64,000 nt of DNA from Pricia antarctica (GTDB taxonomy: Bacteria > Bacteroidota > Bacteroidia > Flavobacteriales > Flavobacteriaceae). Position 1 is the stretch's first letter, and the number at the start of each line of letters is the position of its first letter. A program made the translations under genes and the position numbers. This document shows, in pieces, positions 27,492-35,956 of this stretch. The stretch is from assembly GCA_011050085.1 (NCBI GenBank), contig DRGL01000081.1:1-64000 (forward strand), given 5' to 3'. The notes under the pieces are model-generated. The model did not search any database and was not told the origin of the DNA. It saw only the letters and a program-made list of their open reading frames with translations.

Positions 27492-29324
27492 ATGTGTAAA
27501 TACCTGTTCTTTACGTTTTGTTTTAGTGTTTTACTGGCCTGTAATGATAAAAGTCGTTCTGAATTTACTGAGGTCCCTGCCGATTATCCCAATTGGCAAT
27601 ACGCTCAAAATTATTATCTCAAAAATATGAACGACGCCCTTCGGTTGATAGATACCCTTACGCTGATGAATCCTGAAAGCAAATCCGCCAAAAGTGTATT
27701 TAAAGATTTAAGGATAGCTTTTAAAAAAGCTGAACCCTATGCATCTTATTTGAACCCTGCAGTAGGGCATCGTGCAAATGGACCGGCTTTACCGGTGTTT
27801 GCGGAAGATACCGAAAGGGTACTCTCACCCATCGGGCTTCAAAAAATGGAGGAGTCTATTTATGAAGGCGGAGAAGAAAGGGCCGTTTTCATACGGGAAA
27901 CCCAGTTGACCAAAGGGATGCTGAAAAATCTTAAAAAAAATATAGAGGAAAAAGAGCTTAATGCACCACGCTTTTTTATCGCGACCCATCAACAACTCAT
28001 GCGTATTATAAGTCTTGGTATTTCAGGGTTCGATACCCCCGTAAGCCATTTAGGTCTAGGTGAGACCGCGGTTTCCTTAGAGAGTCTAAAAGAAATGTAC
28101 GACAAAACCCTACGAGAAATTATCCAACGAAAAAACCAAAATTTGGATAGCGATTTTCAGGAAAACATAGGAAAAGCAGTAGTATTTCTACAAGAAAACA
28201 CAGATTTTGATGACTTCGACCGCTATACGTTTATTCGCGATTACATGAACCCTATTACCCGAAATTGGGTGGCGATTCGAAAAGAAAGTGGACTATGGAA
28301 GGGGGTGAAGAACAAACCCTTCAATTTTGACGCGCCTACCTTTTTTGAGAAAGACGCTTTTAATCTAAATTATTTCACGCCAGCAAGTAACCGAAACCCA
28401 TCTCAAAAACAAATTGCCTTAGGCGAAAAACTCTTTTTTGACCCCAAGCTTTCCGAAAACGGAACAATGGCATGCGCAACCTGCCATAATCCTGAAAAAG
28501 CCTACGCAGATGCTATTGTCTTGAACATCGATAATGATGGAACACGGCTACAGCGTAATACACCTTCACTGATCAACGCCACTTTTCAAAAAAGTTTTTT
28601 TTGGGACGGTAGGGCTACAAACTTGTTAGACCAAATTTCATCGGTGTTCACCAACGAAAAGGAATTTAATTCAAGCGTTCATGAATTCTCGACAGAAATA
28701 TTGGAAGATACGCTGTATAACGGTTTATTTCAAGATGCATTTGGTAAGATTCCACAACGCAATACAGAAATTGTAAAAGCCATTTCGTCATATATCGCTA
28801 CCTTGAACGGTTTTGATAGTAAATTTGACCGTAACATGCGTGCAGAGGAAAATACGTTTACGAAAGAAGAAAAACACGGTATGAATCTTTTTATGGGCAA
28901 GGCCCTTTGCGCTACATGCCATTTTATGCCTTTGACCAATGGCACTGTGCCCCCCTTTTTCGCTGAAACTGAAAAAGAAGTAATTGGAGTACCTAAAACT
29001 GCAGCTAACAAAAATCTTGATGATGATGACGGATTCTATTGGCGGTATAACGAACCGATACACAAAGGCATGTTCAAGACTCCGACAGTACGCAATGTAG
29101 AGTTCACTGCGCCCTACATGCATAATGGTGTTTACGCCACTTTAGAACAGGTCATGGATTTTTATAACCAAGGCGGGGGCGGTGGCATGGGTTTCGAACT
29201 CGAACACCAAACCCTACCCTTTGACGAACTGAAGCTGACCGATGCGGAACAACAGGCATTAGTAAGCTTTCTGAAAACCTTGTCCGATACCAAAGTGGAT
29301 GGAGACTCGCCCGGAACGATTTAA
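27492..29324 (+). CDS. Di-haem cytochrome c peroxidase/MauG-like lipoprotein with long N-terminal domain
   Basis: The 610-residue product has a lipoprotein signal (FSVLLACND, Cys about residue 17) and a helical N-terminal region of about 270 residues with no haem motif. A CCP/MauG-type domain follows. Its two haem sites are MACATCHNPEKAYAD and ALCATCHFMPLTNGT, and it has the family sequences LGEKLFFDPKLSENGTMACA, NTPSLINATFQKSFFWDGR, GMFKTPTVRNVEFTAPYMHN and GVYATLEQVMDFYNQGGGG. It should reduce hydrogen peroxide or oxidise a substrate in the periplasm using cytochrome c electrons. The N-terminal extension is seen in other Bacteroidetes members; its job is unknown. A terminator follows the stop. 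Confidence 0.9.
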   Translation: MCKYLFFTFCFSVLLACNDKSRSEFTEVPADYPNWQYAQNYYLKNMNDALRLIDTLTLMNPESKSAKSVFKDLRIAFKKAEPYASYLNPAVGHRANGPALPVFAEDTERVLSPIGLQKMEESIYEGGEERAVFIRETQLTKGMLKNLKKNIEEKELNAPRFFIATHQQLMRIISLGISGFDTPVSHLGLGETAVSLESLKEMYDKTLREIIQRKNQNLDSDFQENIGKAVVFLQENTDFDDFDRYTFIRDYMNPITRNWVAIRKESGLWKGVKNKPFNFDAPTFFEKDAFNLNYFTPASNRNPSQKQIALGEKLFFDPKLSENGTMACATCHNPEKAYADAIVLNIDNDGTRLQRNTPSLINATFQKSFFWDGRATNLLDQISSVFTNEKEFNSSVHEFSTEILEDTLYNGLFQDAFGKIPQRNTEIVKAISSYIATLNGFDSKFDRNMRAEENTFTKEEKHGMNLFMGKALCATCHFMPLTNGTVPPFFAETEKEVIGVPKTAANKNLDDDDGFYWRYNEPIHKGMFKTPTVRNVEFTAPYMHNGVYATLEQVMDFYNQGGGGGMGFELEHQTLPFDELKLTDAEQQALVSFLKTLSDTKVDGDSPGTI

Positions 29325-29346
29325 TTTTTTACCCAAAGAGAAGGTC

Positions 29347-29372
29347 ACGATACCGAATCTGGTATCGTTTTT
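29347..29372 (+). terminator. Rho-independent terminator after the peroxidase gene
   Basis: An 8-bp stem ACGATACC/GGTATCGT (29347-29354 with 29361-29368) with a six-base loop and a T tail, 22 bases past the stop. Confidence 0.8.
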
Positions 29373-29499
29373 AGAAAATGGTGAAGTGGTTTTAAATCAT
29401 TAGTGATGTTCCTAATTCTGAAACAGTATAATCTATTCAGATAAATAAACGATTTTCTAAACAATTTTGATGATGTACAAACTCAATATAGTTCAGCTA

Positions 29500-29905
29500 T
29501 TAATCGTAAAGATTACCGCATACGGATACGAATAATTCTAAGAGAAAACCCTCAGTTTTAAACCTTATTTTTCCAGTTATTTCAACTTTATCTTCTTTTG
29601 CATTATACCGAAACTGGCCGTTGGCGGATACTCGGTAATCTAGTGTCCCCTCAAGCATTACTAGGTTGATCGTACCACTTGGTGAATGGGATTATTTTAA
29701 TGGTATCGTAGTTCATGTCAATTGTACTACTTTCATCGTACAGTATCGGTTTTACATTACCTAGATTGCTACTTTTCGCTTTGTCTCTTAAACAGCATAT
29801 TAACGCCTAATTGGTAATGCTCTCCGTTGAATAGAAAATGCTAGATTGATAGCATTGCGGTCTTCTTCTTCAAAACCGTATTCATACTTATGTCTACAAT
29901 GTGCT
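29500..29905 (-). pseudogene. Remnants of two decayed genes on the minus strand
   Basis: The minus strand carries protein-like text broken by frame changes. Around 29895-29769 one frame reads YEYGFEEEDRNAINLAF and the next continues NGEHYQLGVNMLFKRQSEK to a stop, like the last strands of an outer-membrane barrel. Directly after it another frame gives NVKPILYDESSTIDMNYDTI (to about 29692), continued after a shift by SGTINLVMLEGTLDYRVSAN and NAKEDKVEITGKIRFKTEG to a stop at 29500. Neither piece is long enough to be a gene and neither family is recognised. The stretches 29373-29499 and 29906-30416 show no coding signal. Confidence 0.55.
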
Positions 29906-30416
29906 TTATAAAATCACAAATTAGTACCATGGGAAACTTATGGAATAAACCTGTATCCAATTAGTATGATTTTTTAAGGCCAGCAAGAGTTTCCGACAAA
30001 AGAATTACATAGTTCCCACGTCAAAAAAACAAAGTAGCCGTATTGAGAATAGCAGTTGGTTATATGCAAAAGAAATTGCGTTCTATATAAAAGGAAATAG
30101 TTGGTCTTAGTTTAGTTCGTTCTGATTGAAGTTAATTATTCCACTTTAAGTTATTTTTTTACCCTTAGATGTGTTTTTCTATGGAGCATGCAATTTTTGA
30201 AACGGTTTAAAACCTCGGTTTTTATACTGGTGGCAAAAATCGGCTATTTCTTTAAGTCTATTAATTCACTTTTAGCACCAAAACTTCATCTTTACCCAGT
30301 TTTATGTGCGTGAAAGCCCATGTTTGCTTTGTTTTGCTACTAATTCTAATGGATGGATTTCTTAGCAACAAGTCCTTCAAAAACAATAATAACTTTAAAA
30401 ACAAAATCTGAGAATT

Positions 30417-32432
30417 ATGAAAAACAAAACTTTAAAATCGATTTTTAACTTTGGAATGTTGGGGCTCTGCCTAATATTTGCCGCATCGTGTGATGATGAT
30501 GACACGAATGTTTCCAACAACTTGGCGACCTGTACTGATGGCATCATGAACGGTGATGAAACCGGCATCGACTGCGGTGGTACTTGTGTACCTTGTGAAG
30601 ATGGTATGGAAATAGGCCGTAGAGCTGAACTTTACGTAACCAGTACCGCCGATGGCGCTATAACCAAGTACAGTGTGACCGGTGACTCATTAGTAACTTT
30701 CTCTACTAGTTCAGCTGCCGCAGAGGGCGTTTATTATGATGCTACCGAAGATCTTTTGGTTCAAGCATCTCAATCAGCGATGCAACTAGATGCGTATAAA
30801 GGTACTAGTGCTTTAACCGAAGACACGGATTTAACTGCAGATTTTAGTGCAGCCGCTGATTTGGAGGTACCTCGTGAATTGGCCGTAAACGGTTCTACGT
30901 ATGTGGTTTCCAATAATGGTTCTAACAAATTTTTTGTTTACGCCAAAAGCGGTGACAGCTTCACCTTGACCAGCACGGTTGAAGTGCCTTTTCCAGTTTG
31001 GGGTATTACCTTCAAGGGAAAAGACTTGTATGCAGTTGTTGACACGACCGGTGATTTGGCCGTATTCTACGATTTCGAGATCAATGCCTATGATGGTGTT
31101 TTGATGCCTTCTAAAAGGGTAAGCATTGAAGGAATTATTAGAACACACGGTATTGCCTACAATGGATCAGATGATGTAATGGTCTTGACCGATATCGGCG
31201 ATGCTGCTAATACGACGGATGATGGAGGTTTTCACATTATTAAGGATTTTTCAAATAAGTTTGATGTTCTATCCGATGGCGAACTTTTACCAGTAGGTAT
31301 GCAAATCAGGGTTGCCGGACCTTCTACGTTAATGGGTAACCCTATTGATGTGGCTTATGATTCAGAAACCGATGCTATTTATGTTTCGGAGGTAGGTAAT
31401 GGGAAAGTTTTAGGTTTTGACGCTACCGATGATGGTGGTGACATTGCCCCGACATTCAATAAAGATTTGGCAGGCGCTTCCTCTATTTATTTTTCAAGCG
31501 ATGAGACTGACGGCGATTTAGGAAATGAAACTGTCGCACAGCGTACCGAGCTATATGCTACGAGCACAGCTAATGGAAATATCACAGTATATGACGGTAT
31601 GGGCGGACTTATTAAAACGATAACCTCAGAATCGGAAGCATCCGAAGGTATCTTTTATGCTGCTATGAATGATGCGGTTATTCAGGCTTCGCAATCGAAC
31701 TTACGTCTAGAAAATTACAGTGGCTTTTCTGGTTTAGCAGATGGTAGTGTTGCAACCGCTGATTTTGCGAGTAACGCAGATTTGATTACACCTAGGGAAA
31801 TCGCAGTGTATGGCGATAAGGTTGTTGTATCCGATAACGGAGAGAACAAATTTTATGTCTATGACTATGATGGTTCTTCATTTACACTCATCAATACGTT
31901 TTCTGTTGATTGTAACCTATGGGGCATCACCTTCAAAGGCAACGATTTGCTGGCTGTAGTAGATCTTACAGGTAACTTGGCCATTTTCAACGATTTTCTA
32001 ACGGCTAATACTGCCGATGGTTTAATTGCCGCAGACAAAGAATTCACTATTGAAGGTATCGTCAGAACACATGGTATCGATTATAGCGAAGCTGATGATG
32101 TTTTGGTAATGACCGATATCGGTGATGCAGCGGATGCCAATACCGATGGAGGTTTTCAAGTTATCCAAGGTTTTAGTGCCAAATTGGAGGCTACTGAGAA
32201 CGGTAGCTCTATAGCTTTGGCTGACCAAACAAGGGTAGCCGGACCTTCAACTCAAATGGGCAATCCGATTGATGTTGCTTATGATAATGACACAAAAACC
32301 GTATTTATAGCGGAAGTAGGCAACGGTAAAATATTAGCCTTTGCTGATGCGCTTAATGCTAGTGGCGATGTTGCCCCTACAGTAAGTAACGATTTAATGT
32401 CGGCGTCTTCCATCTATTTGTATAACAACTAG
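30417..32432 (+). CDS. Surface lipoprotein with two tandem propeller-like halves
   Basis: The 671-residue product has a lipoprotein signal (LCLIFAASCDDDD, Cys about residue 25). Next is the Cys-rich tag CTDGIMNGDETGIDCGGTC, a motif common in exported flavobacterial proteins and perhaps calcium-binding. The rest is one region of about 300 residues present twice (about 65-360 and 370-671). RAELYVTSTADGAITKY matches RTELYATSTANGNITVY; VWGITFKGKDLYAVVDTTGD matches LWGITFKGNDLLAVVDLTGN; IRVAGPSTLMGNPIDVAYD matches TRVAGPSTQMGNPIDVAYD; and DGGF, EVGNGK and ASSIY recur. The pattern suggests beta-propellers. No catalytic motif was recognised and the function is unknown. A terminator follows. Confidence 0.85.
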   Translation: MKNKTLKSIFNFGMLGLCLIFAASCDDDDTNVSNNLATCTDGIMNGDETGIDCGGTCVPCEDGMEIGRRAELYVTSTADGAITKYSVTGDSLVTFSTSSAAAEGVYYDATEDLLVQASQSAMQLDAYKGTSALTEDTDLTADFSAAADLEVPRELAVNGSTYVVSNNGSNKFFVYAKSGDSFTLTSTVEVPFPVWGITFKGKDLYAVVDTTGDLAVFYDFEINAYDGVLMPSKRVSIEGIIRTHGIAYNGSDDVMVLTDIGDAANTTDDGGFHIIKDFSNKFDVLSDGELLPVGMQIRVAGPSTLMGNPIDVAYDSETDAIYVSEVGNGKVLGFDATDDGGDIAPTFNKDLAGASSIYFSSDETDGDLGNETVAQRTELYATSTANGNITVYDGMGGLIKTITSESEASEGIFYAAMNDAVIQASQSNLRLENYSGFSGLADGSVATADFASNADLITPREIAVYGDKVVVSDNGENKFYVYDYDGSSFTLINTFSVDCNLWGITFKGNDLLAVVDLTGNLAIFNDFLTANTADGLIAADKEFTIEGIVRTHGIDYSEADDVLVMTDIGDAADANTDGGFQVIQGFSAKLEATENGSSIALADQTRVAGPSTQMGNPIDVAYDNDTKTVFIAEVGNGKILAFADALNASGDVAPTVSNDLMSASSIYLYNN

Positions 32433-32454
32433 AGAATACCTTTCTAATTATAAA

Positions 32455-32487
32455 AACCCGATGCTGGCAACAGCATCGGGCTTTTGT
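32455..32487 (+). terminator. Rho-independent terminator after the duplicated lipoprotein gene
   Basis: A 10-bp perfect stem CCCGATGCTG/CAGCATCGGG (32457-32466 with 32471-32480) closed by a GCAA tetraloop and followed by CTTTT. Confidence 0.9.
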
Positions 32488-32694
32488 ATTTCAGTTTCAT
32501 ACCCTTACACTAGAGCATAACTAATTTCGGGAAAGCTTAGTGGCTAGGATAAACTACTAGCGGCACAAAGGATGTATAACGCTACTAAACCTCTTTACCT
32601 CAGTAGAATTTACACAAATCAATCGCCAAGAAGTCACATTTAGTCTTTATTTGCGTATTATAGAATATAAGACTAAGATTGCCAAATTTATAAG

Positions 32695-33117
32695 ATGAAC
32701 AATAGATTCAAAATAGCGATAATCGGTTTGCTGGCGTTGCTAGCAAGCTGTCTATATCTATATTTTGAATTTAATAGACTACCAGAGGATATTTTCACAG
32801 CGGATACCGATGTAAAGATAACGTCACGGACTTTGGCAAAATCATTCAAGACCAATGAGACCAGGGCCAACGCCGAATTTGTTGAAAAAACAATAGAGGT
32901 GGTGGGTAGTATCGAAGAAATTACCAATATAAATAATAGATATACCCTATTATTGCAAGGCCGTAGTAAAGCAAATTATGTTATTTGCGACCTATCGGCT
33001 TCAGAACTTGAAGAGGTTAAAAAATTACAACTGGGCCAGACAGTTAGAATTAAGGGAATCTGTGCGGGATATTTAATGGATGTTATCATGTTGAACTGCA
33101 TTATAATCAATGGCTAA
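32695..33117 (+). CDS. OB-fold (tRNA_anti-like) membrane-anchored protein
   Basis: The 140-residue protein has an N-terminal hydrophobic helix (about 7-24, possibly a signal with Cys at residue 20) and then a tRNA_anti-like OB domain (about 50-140: EFVEKTIEVVGSIEEI, LLLQGRSKANYVICDLSASE, GQTVRIKGICAGYLMDVIML). Members of this family are exported small proteins of unknown function, not nucleic-acid enzymes. It overlaps the YceI gene by eight bases and forms an operon with it and the DUF5777 barrel gene. The trio recurs in Bacteroidetes, so a joint envelope role is likely but not defined. Confidence 0.8.
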   Translation: MNNRFKIAIIGLLALLASCLYLYFEFNRLPEDIFTADTDVKITSRTLAKSFKTNETRANAEFVEKTIEVVGSIEEITNINNRYTLLLQGRSKANYVICDLSASELEEVKKLQLGQTVRIKGICAGYLMDVIMLNCIIING

Positions 33118-33664
33118 ATTGATGATCAAAACCTGTTTTCTATTTTTTATTTGTACTTGTTATTTTGGGTTTTCGCAAGAGAAGATGATTGCCCGCCAAG
33201 GTCAAGTATCCTTTTTTTCATATACTTCCGTAGAAAATATTGAAGCGGTCAACAATCAGGTGCTAAGTATTATCGACTTTTCAAGTGGAGAAATTGCGGT
33301 GAATATGTTGATGCGGGCCTTTGTCTTTAAAAAGGCATTAATGGAAGAACACTTTAACGAGAGTTATATAGAATCAGATTTATATCCCAAATTACAGTTT
33401 TTGGGTGAAATACCGGACTTTGATACGACTGCCGAAGCCCAGACAAAAATAGTAAAAGGGCAAATGACACTTCATGGCACTACCAATGATTTAGAGATAA
33501 AGACTCAAATAGAGAGCGTAGAAAATGGATTTGTACTAACTGGAAATTTTGAGGTCGGTGTGTCTGATTATGACATCAATGTTCCCCCGTTGTTACGGCC
33601 AAACATTGCTAAAGTTATTAATGTAGAGTTTAGATTTGAATTCGAGCCTTATGAAGACGAATAG
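33110..33664 (+). CDS. YceI-family periplasmic lipocalin-like protein
   Basis: The 184-residue product has a signal peptide (TCFLFFICTCYFGFS) and a YceI barrel: RQGQVSFFSYTSVENIEAVN, the helix NEIAV-type segment GEIAVNMLMRAFVFKKALME, HFNESYIESDLYPKLQF, and KGQMTLHGTTNDLEIKTQIE. YceI proteins bind long-chain isoprenoids in a hydrophobic cavity. The start may be at 33110 or at the second ATG, 33122. It is the middle gene of the OB-fold/YceI/DUF5777 operon and its stop is overlapped by the next gene. Confidence 0.9.
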   Translation: MAKLMIKTCFLFFICTCYFGFSQEKMIARQGQVSFFSYTSVENIEAVNNQVLSIIDFSSGEIAVNMLMRAFVFKKALMEEHFNESYIESDLYPKLQFLGEIPDFDTTAEAQTKIVKGQMTLHGTTNDLEIKTQIESVENGFVLTGNFEVGVSDYDINVPPLLRPNIAKVINVEFRFEFEPYEDE

Positions 33665-34562
33665 TTCTATTTTTTTGTCGATAAGTTTTATATGCTGTGT
33701 ACAGTTTGTCAATGGGCAAGATTTGCTAGAAATTTTAGACAATGAAATTAATGATACCGTACGGTATACTCAAGCAACCTTCAAGTCTAATCGTATTATT
33801 TTAGGCCAATCCGTAGAAACCCGAAAGAAAGGTTCTCTCGAATTTTTGTTGGGCACTAAATACTGGAACCGTGCTGATAGTGAAGCGGATAGGGGAAGCT
33901 TTGCCGCGGATTTATTTACAGCACGTTTTGGAATGGAGTACGCCTTTTCAGATCGGTTCACTTTAGGTGCGGGAGTCGCCTCTTTCGACGGCATTATCGA
34001 TGGATTTGGGAAATACAGGCTTGTAAGGCAGCGAGAATATTCGAATAAGGTGCCAGTCAGTATCACACTTTTTCAAGGGACGTCTTTTTTTACGCGTAGC
34101 TATAGCAGAATCGTGTTACCAGAAAGTTCCGATAGGTTCAATTTTGTTTCCAAGGTGATGATAGCTAGAAAATTCAGTCATGATTTTTCGCTACAAATTT
34201 CACCGACCTATTTGCATACAAATTCAAGACAATTGGGATACGAAACCAATGATTATTTTGCATTGGGATTAGGTGGCCGATATAAACTAGGAAATCATGT
34301 TAGTGTAGCCTCCGAGTACAATTATGTAGCTGGTCGCAATGAAGGTCCTCAAGGCTATAATACCTTTGTTATAGGGGTTAACTGGGAAGTAAGTGATCTT
34401 ATGCTACAATTTTCAGCTACCAATGCAGTAACCTTTGATGAAGCTGCGACAATATTGTTTGGCCCCGAAAATTTTAATATGAAAAACGGTGCATTACATA
34501 TTGGGGTAAGTGCCACCTATACGCTGCATCTTCGAAAACAAAAACTCAACCCTAATAATTAA
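33651..34562 (+). CDS. DUF5777 family outer-membrane beta-barrel protein
   Basis: Using ATG 33651, which starts directly at a signal peptide (FLSISFICCVQFVNG), the product is 303 residues; the upstream start at 33636 only adds a polar leader. The mature part alternates strands and turns and reads GQSVETRKKGSLEFLLGTKY, LFTARFGMEYAFSDRFTLGA and a last strand HIGVSATYTLHL, as in DUF5777 barrels. It overlaps the YceI gene by 14 bases. DUF5777 genes often travel with YceI and redox or cytochrome genes; the role is unknown and no ligand can be read from the sequence. Confidence 0.85.
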   Translation: MKTNSSIFLSISFICCVQFVNGQDLLEILDNEINDTVRYTQATFKSNRIILGQSVETRKKGSLEFLLGTKYWNRADSEADRGSFAADLFTARFGMEYAFSDRFTLGAGVASFDGIIDGFGKYRLVRQREYSNKVPVSITLFQGTSFFTRSYSRIVLPESSDRFNFVSKVMIARKFSHDFSLQISPTYLHTNSRQLGYETNDYFALGLGGRYKLGNHVSVASEYNYVAGRNEGPQGYNTFVIGVNWEVSDLMLQFSATNAVTFDEAATILFGPENFNMKNGALHIGVSATYTLHLRKQKLNPNN

Positions 34563-34593
34563 ATAGATTTTCGGGTCAAGGAAATTTCCCGTA

Positions 34594-35718
34594 TTAGGTA
34601 TTGAGCCATTGTTTAAATTCAGCGGCTTTGTTTTTGCCAATGATTATTTCTACTTCGCATTTAGGCCTCACAAGAATTTTCAAATTATTATTCCCGTATC
34701 TAATAATCTTTTCAATTGCAGATATGGCAATTATAAATTGCCGGTTCGCCCTATAAAAGAAATTACTGTCTAAAGCAGAATACATATCGTCAAGACTACT
34801 GTTGACCGTGGAACGCTTTCCGTTATTGTCTACCACATAGGTAATGGTATTTTCAGTATAGATAAAAGCGATTTCATCAGTTGCAACGGGTAAGAGCTCG
34901 TGCCGAAGGTATGTCAATATCCTTTTTTTGTTCTTATCACCATTTTGGTTATCAAGAACTTTTTCCGATTTAGATAGTTCTTCACCGACCTTTTGCTGAT
35001 ATCTATCTAAAGCTTTATTCAATTTGGCAAGTCCAATGACTTCCTCTTCTAATTTTTCTTTTTGGGCAATCAATCGTTTTTCATACAAACTGCCAAGTAA
35101 TCTCACCATAACCACGGACGACAAAATAATGACAAACCCCATGATTACAAGAATCAGATAAAAACGGTTTCGCAGCTCTTTGATTTGGCCCAAAATCGCC
35201 TGTGTATTTGCATTTAGACCAACTATCCAATCTGAATCGGCTACTGGGTAGAGATAGATTATTTCGGTATCCATGGCACTATTTTCAGAATTTGCGCTCC
35301 CCTGCGCTTCTTCTTTGCGCAATAAAAGACCGTAAAACTCTTCCGGAGTGATTTCGTCATCAATTGTTGAGAAAATAGACTCGTTGGTGGCTACTTTTTG
35401 CCCAACCTTAGTAATGTCAGGATGACAGATTTCATTTCCGGACCAATCGAACATACTTACGAACAGAGACTCCAAATTCGTATTGCGAATGCTTTTTTGA
35501 ATGTTATTTATCGTTTTCTGTTTGTCAAGTCCACTTTCAAGTTGATAGCCTGCCAAACCCGCTATTTCTTTGGCCTCCCTTCTGCCCGATTCCAACTGTA
35601 CGGACAATAGCTGCAAGGCACTTGCCTTGACAAAATATTGCGCCGCAATGCCAGCAACTAGGCTAAAGATTACGGTGATGGCTAAAAAAGTATAAAAATA
35701 GAGTCTATCCTTTCTCAT
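34594..35718 (-). CDS. Membrane-anchored LytTR transcription regulator with extracytoplasmic Cache-like sensor
   Basis: The 374-residue protein has a transmembrane helix at about 9-30, an outside domain of about 140 residues (with SLFVSMFDWSGNEICHPDIT and EIIYLYPVADSDWIVGLNAN, a Cache/PDC-like pattern), and a second helix at about 185-205. A coiled coil follows (about 215-260, EKRLIAQKEKLEEEVIGLAK) and then a C-terminal LytTR DNA-binding domain (about 270-370: IAFIYTENTITYVVDNNGKR, SNFFYRANRQFIIAISAIEK). There is no kinase or receiver, so it would be a one-component sensor acting on DNA from the membrane. It converges on the DUF5777 operon. Ligand and targets are unknown. Confidence 0.85.
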   Translation of the reverse strand: MRKDRLYFYTFLAITVIFSLVAGIAAQYFVKASALQLLSVQLESGRREAKEIAGLAGYQLESGLDKQKTINNIQKSIRNTNLESLFVSMFDWSGNEICHPDITKVGQKVATNESIFSTIDDEITPEEFYGLLLRKEEAQGSANSENSAMDTEIIYLYPVADSDWIVGLNANTQAILGQIKELRNRFYLILVIMGFVIILSSVVMVRLLGSLYEKRLIAQKEKLEEEVIGLAKLNKALDRYQQKVGEELSKSEKVLDNQNGDKNKKRILTYLRHELLPVATDEIAFIYTENTITYVVDNNGKRSTVNSSLDDMYSALDSNFFYRANRQFIIAISAIEKIIRYGNNNLKILVRPKCEVEIIIGKNKAAEFKQWLNT

Positions 35719-35956
35719 TCTACTAATTGGTCATGGGGGATTTCAAAGATAGGCCTTGAAGCTTTCATGACACAATCCCTTTTTATAAACGTGGTGGCAA
35801 TTTACTTAGGGACCGTTTTGAATCTTGCTTTGAAAAGGATATTTTTTATTTCAATCATCAAGGCTCGGATTTCGATGTTCAGTACATCTGGAATTTTTTT
35901 GGTTTTTGGACTATCTGTCTAGAGGCTTTTTGTCCATCCTTATTTTCCAAGAGGTT

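Noticed and set aside
27439-27630. Short plus-strand open frame at the start of the peroxidase gene
   Set aside because: It overlaps the signal peptide region of the real gene in another frame and begins within a terminator.
12422-28000. Phosphonate region as a mobile island
   Set aside because: No integrase, transposase, tRNA gene or direct repeats were seen at its borders and base composition looks like the neighbours by eye.
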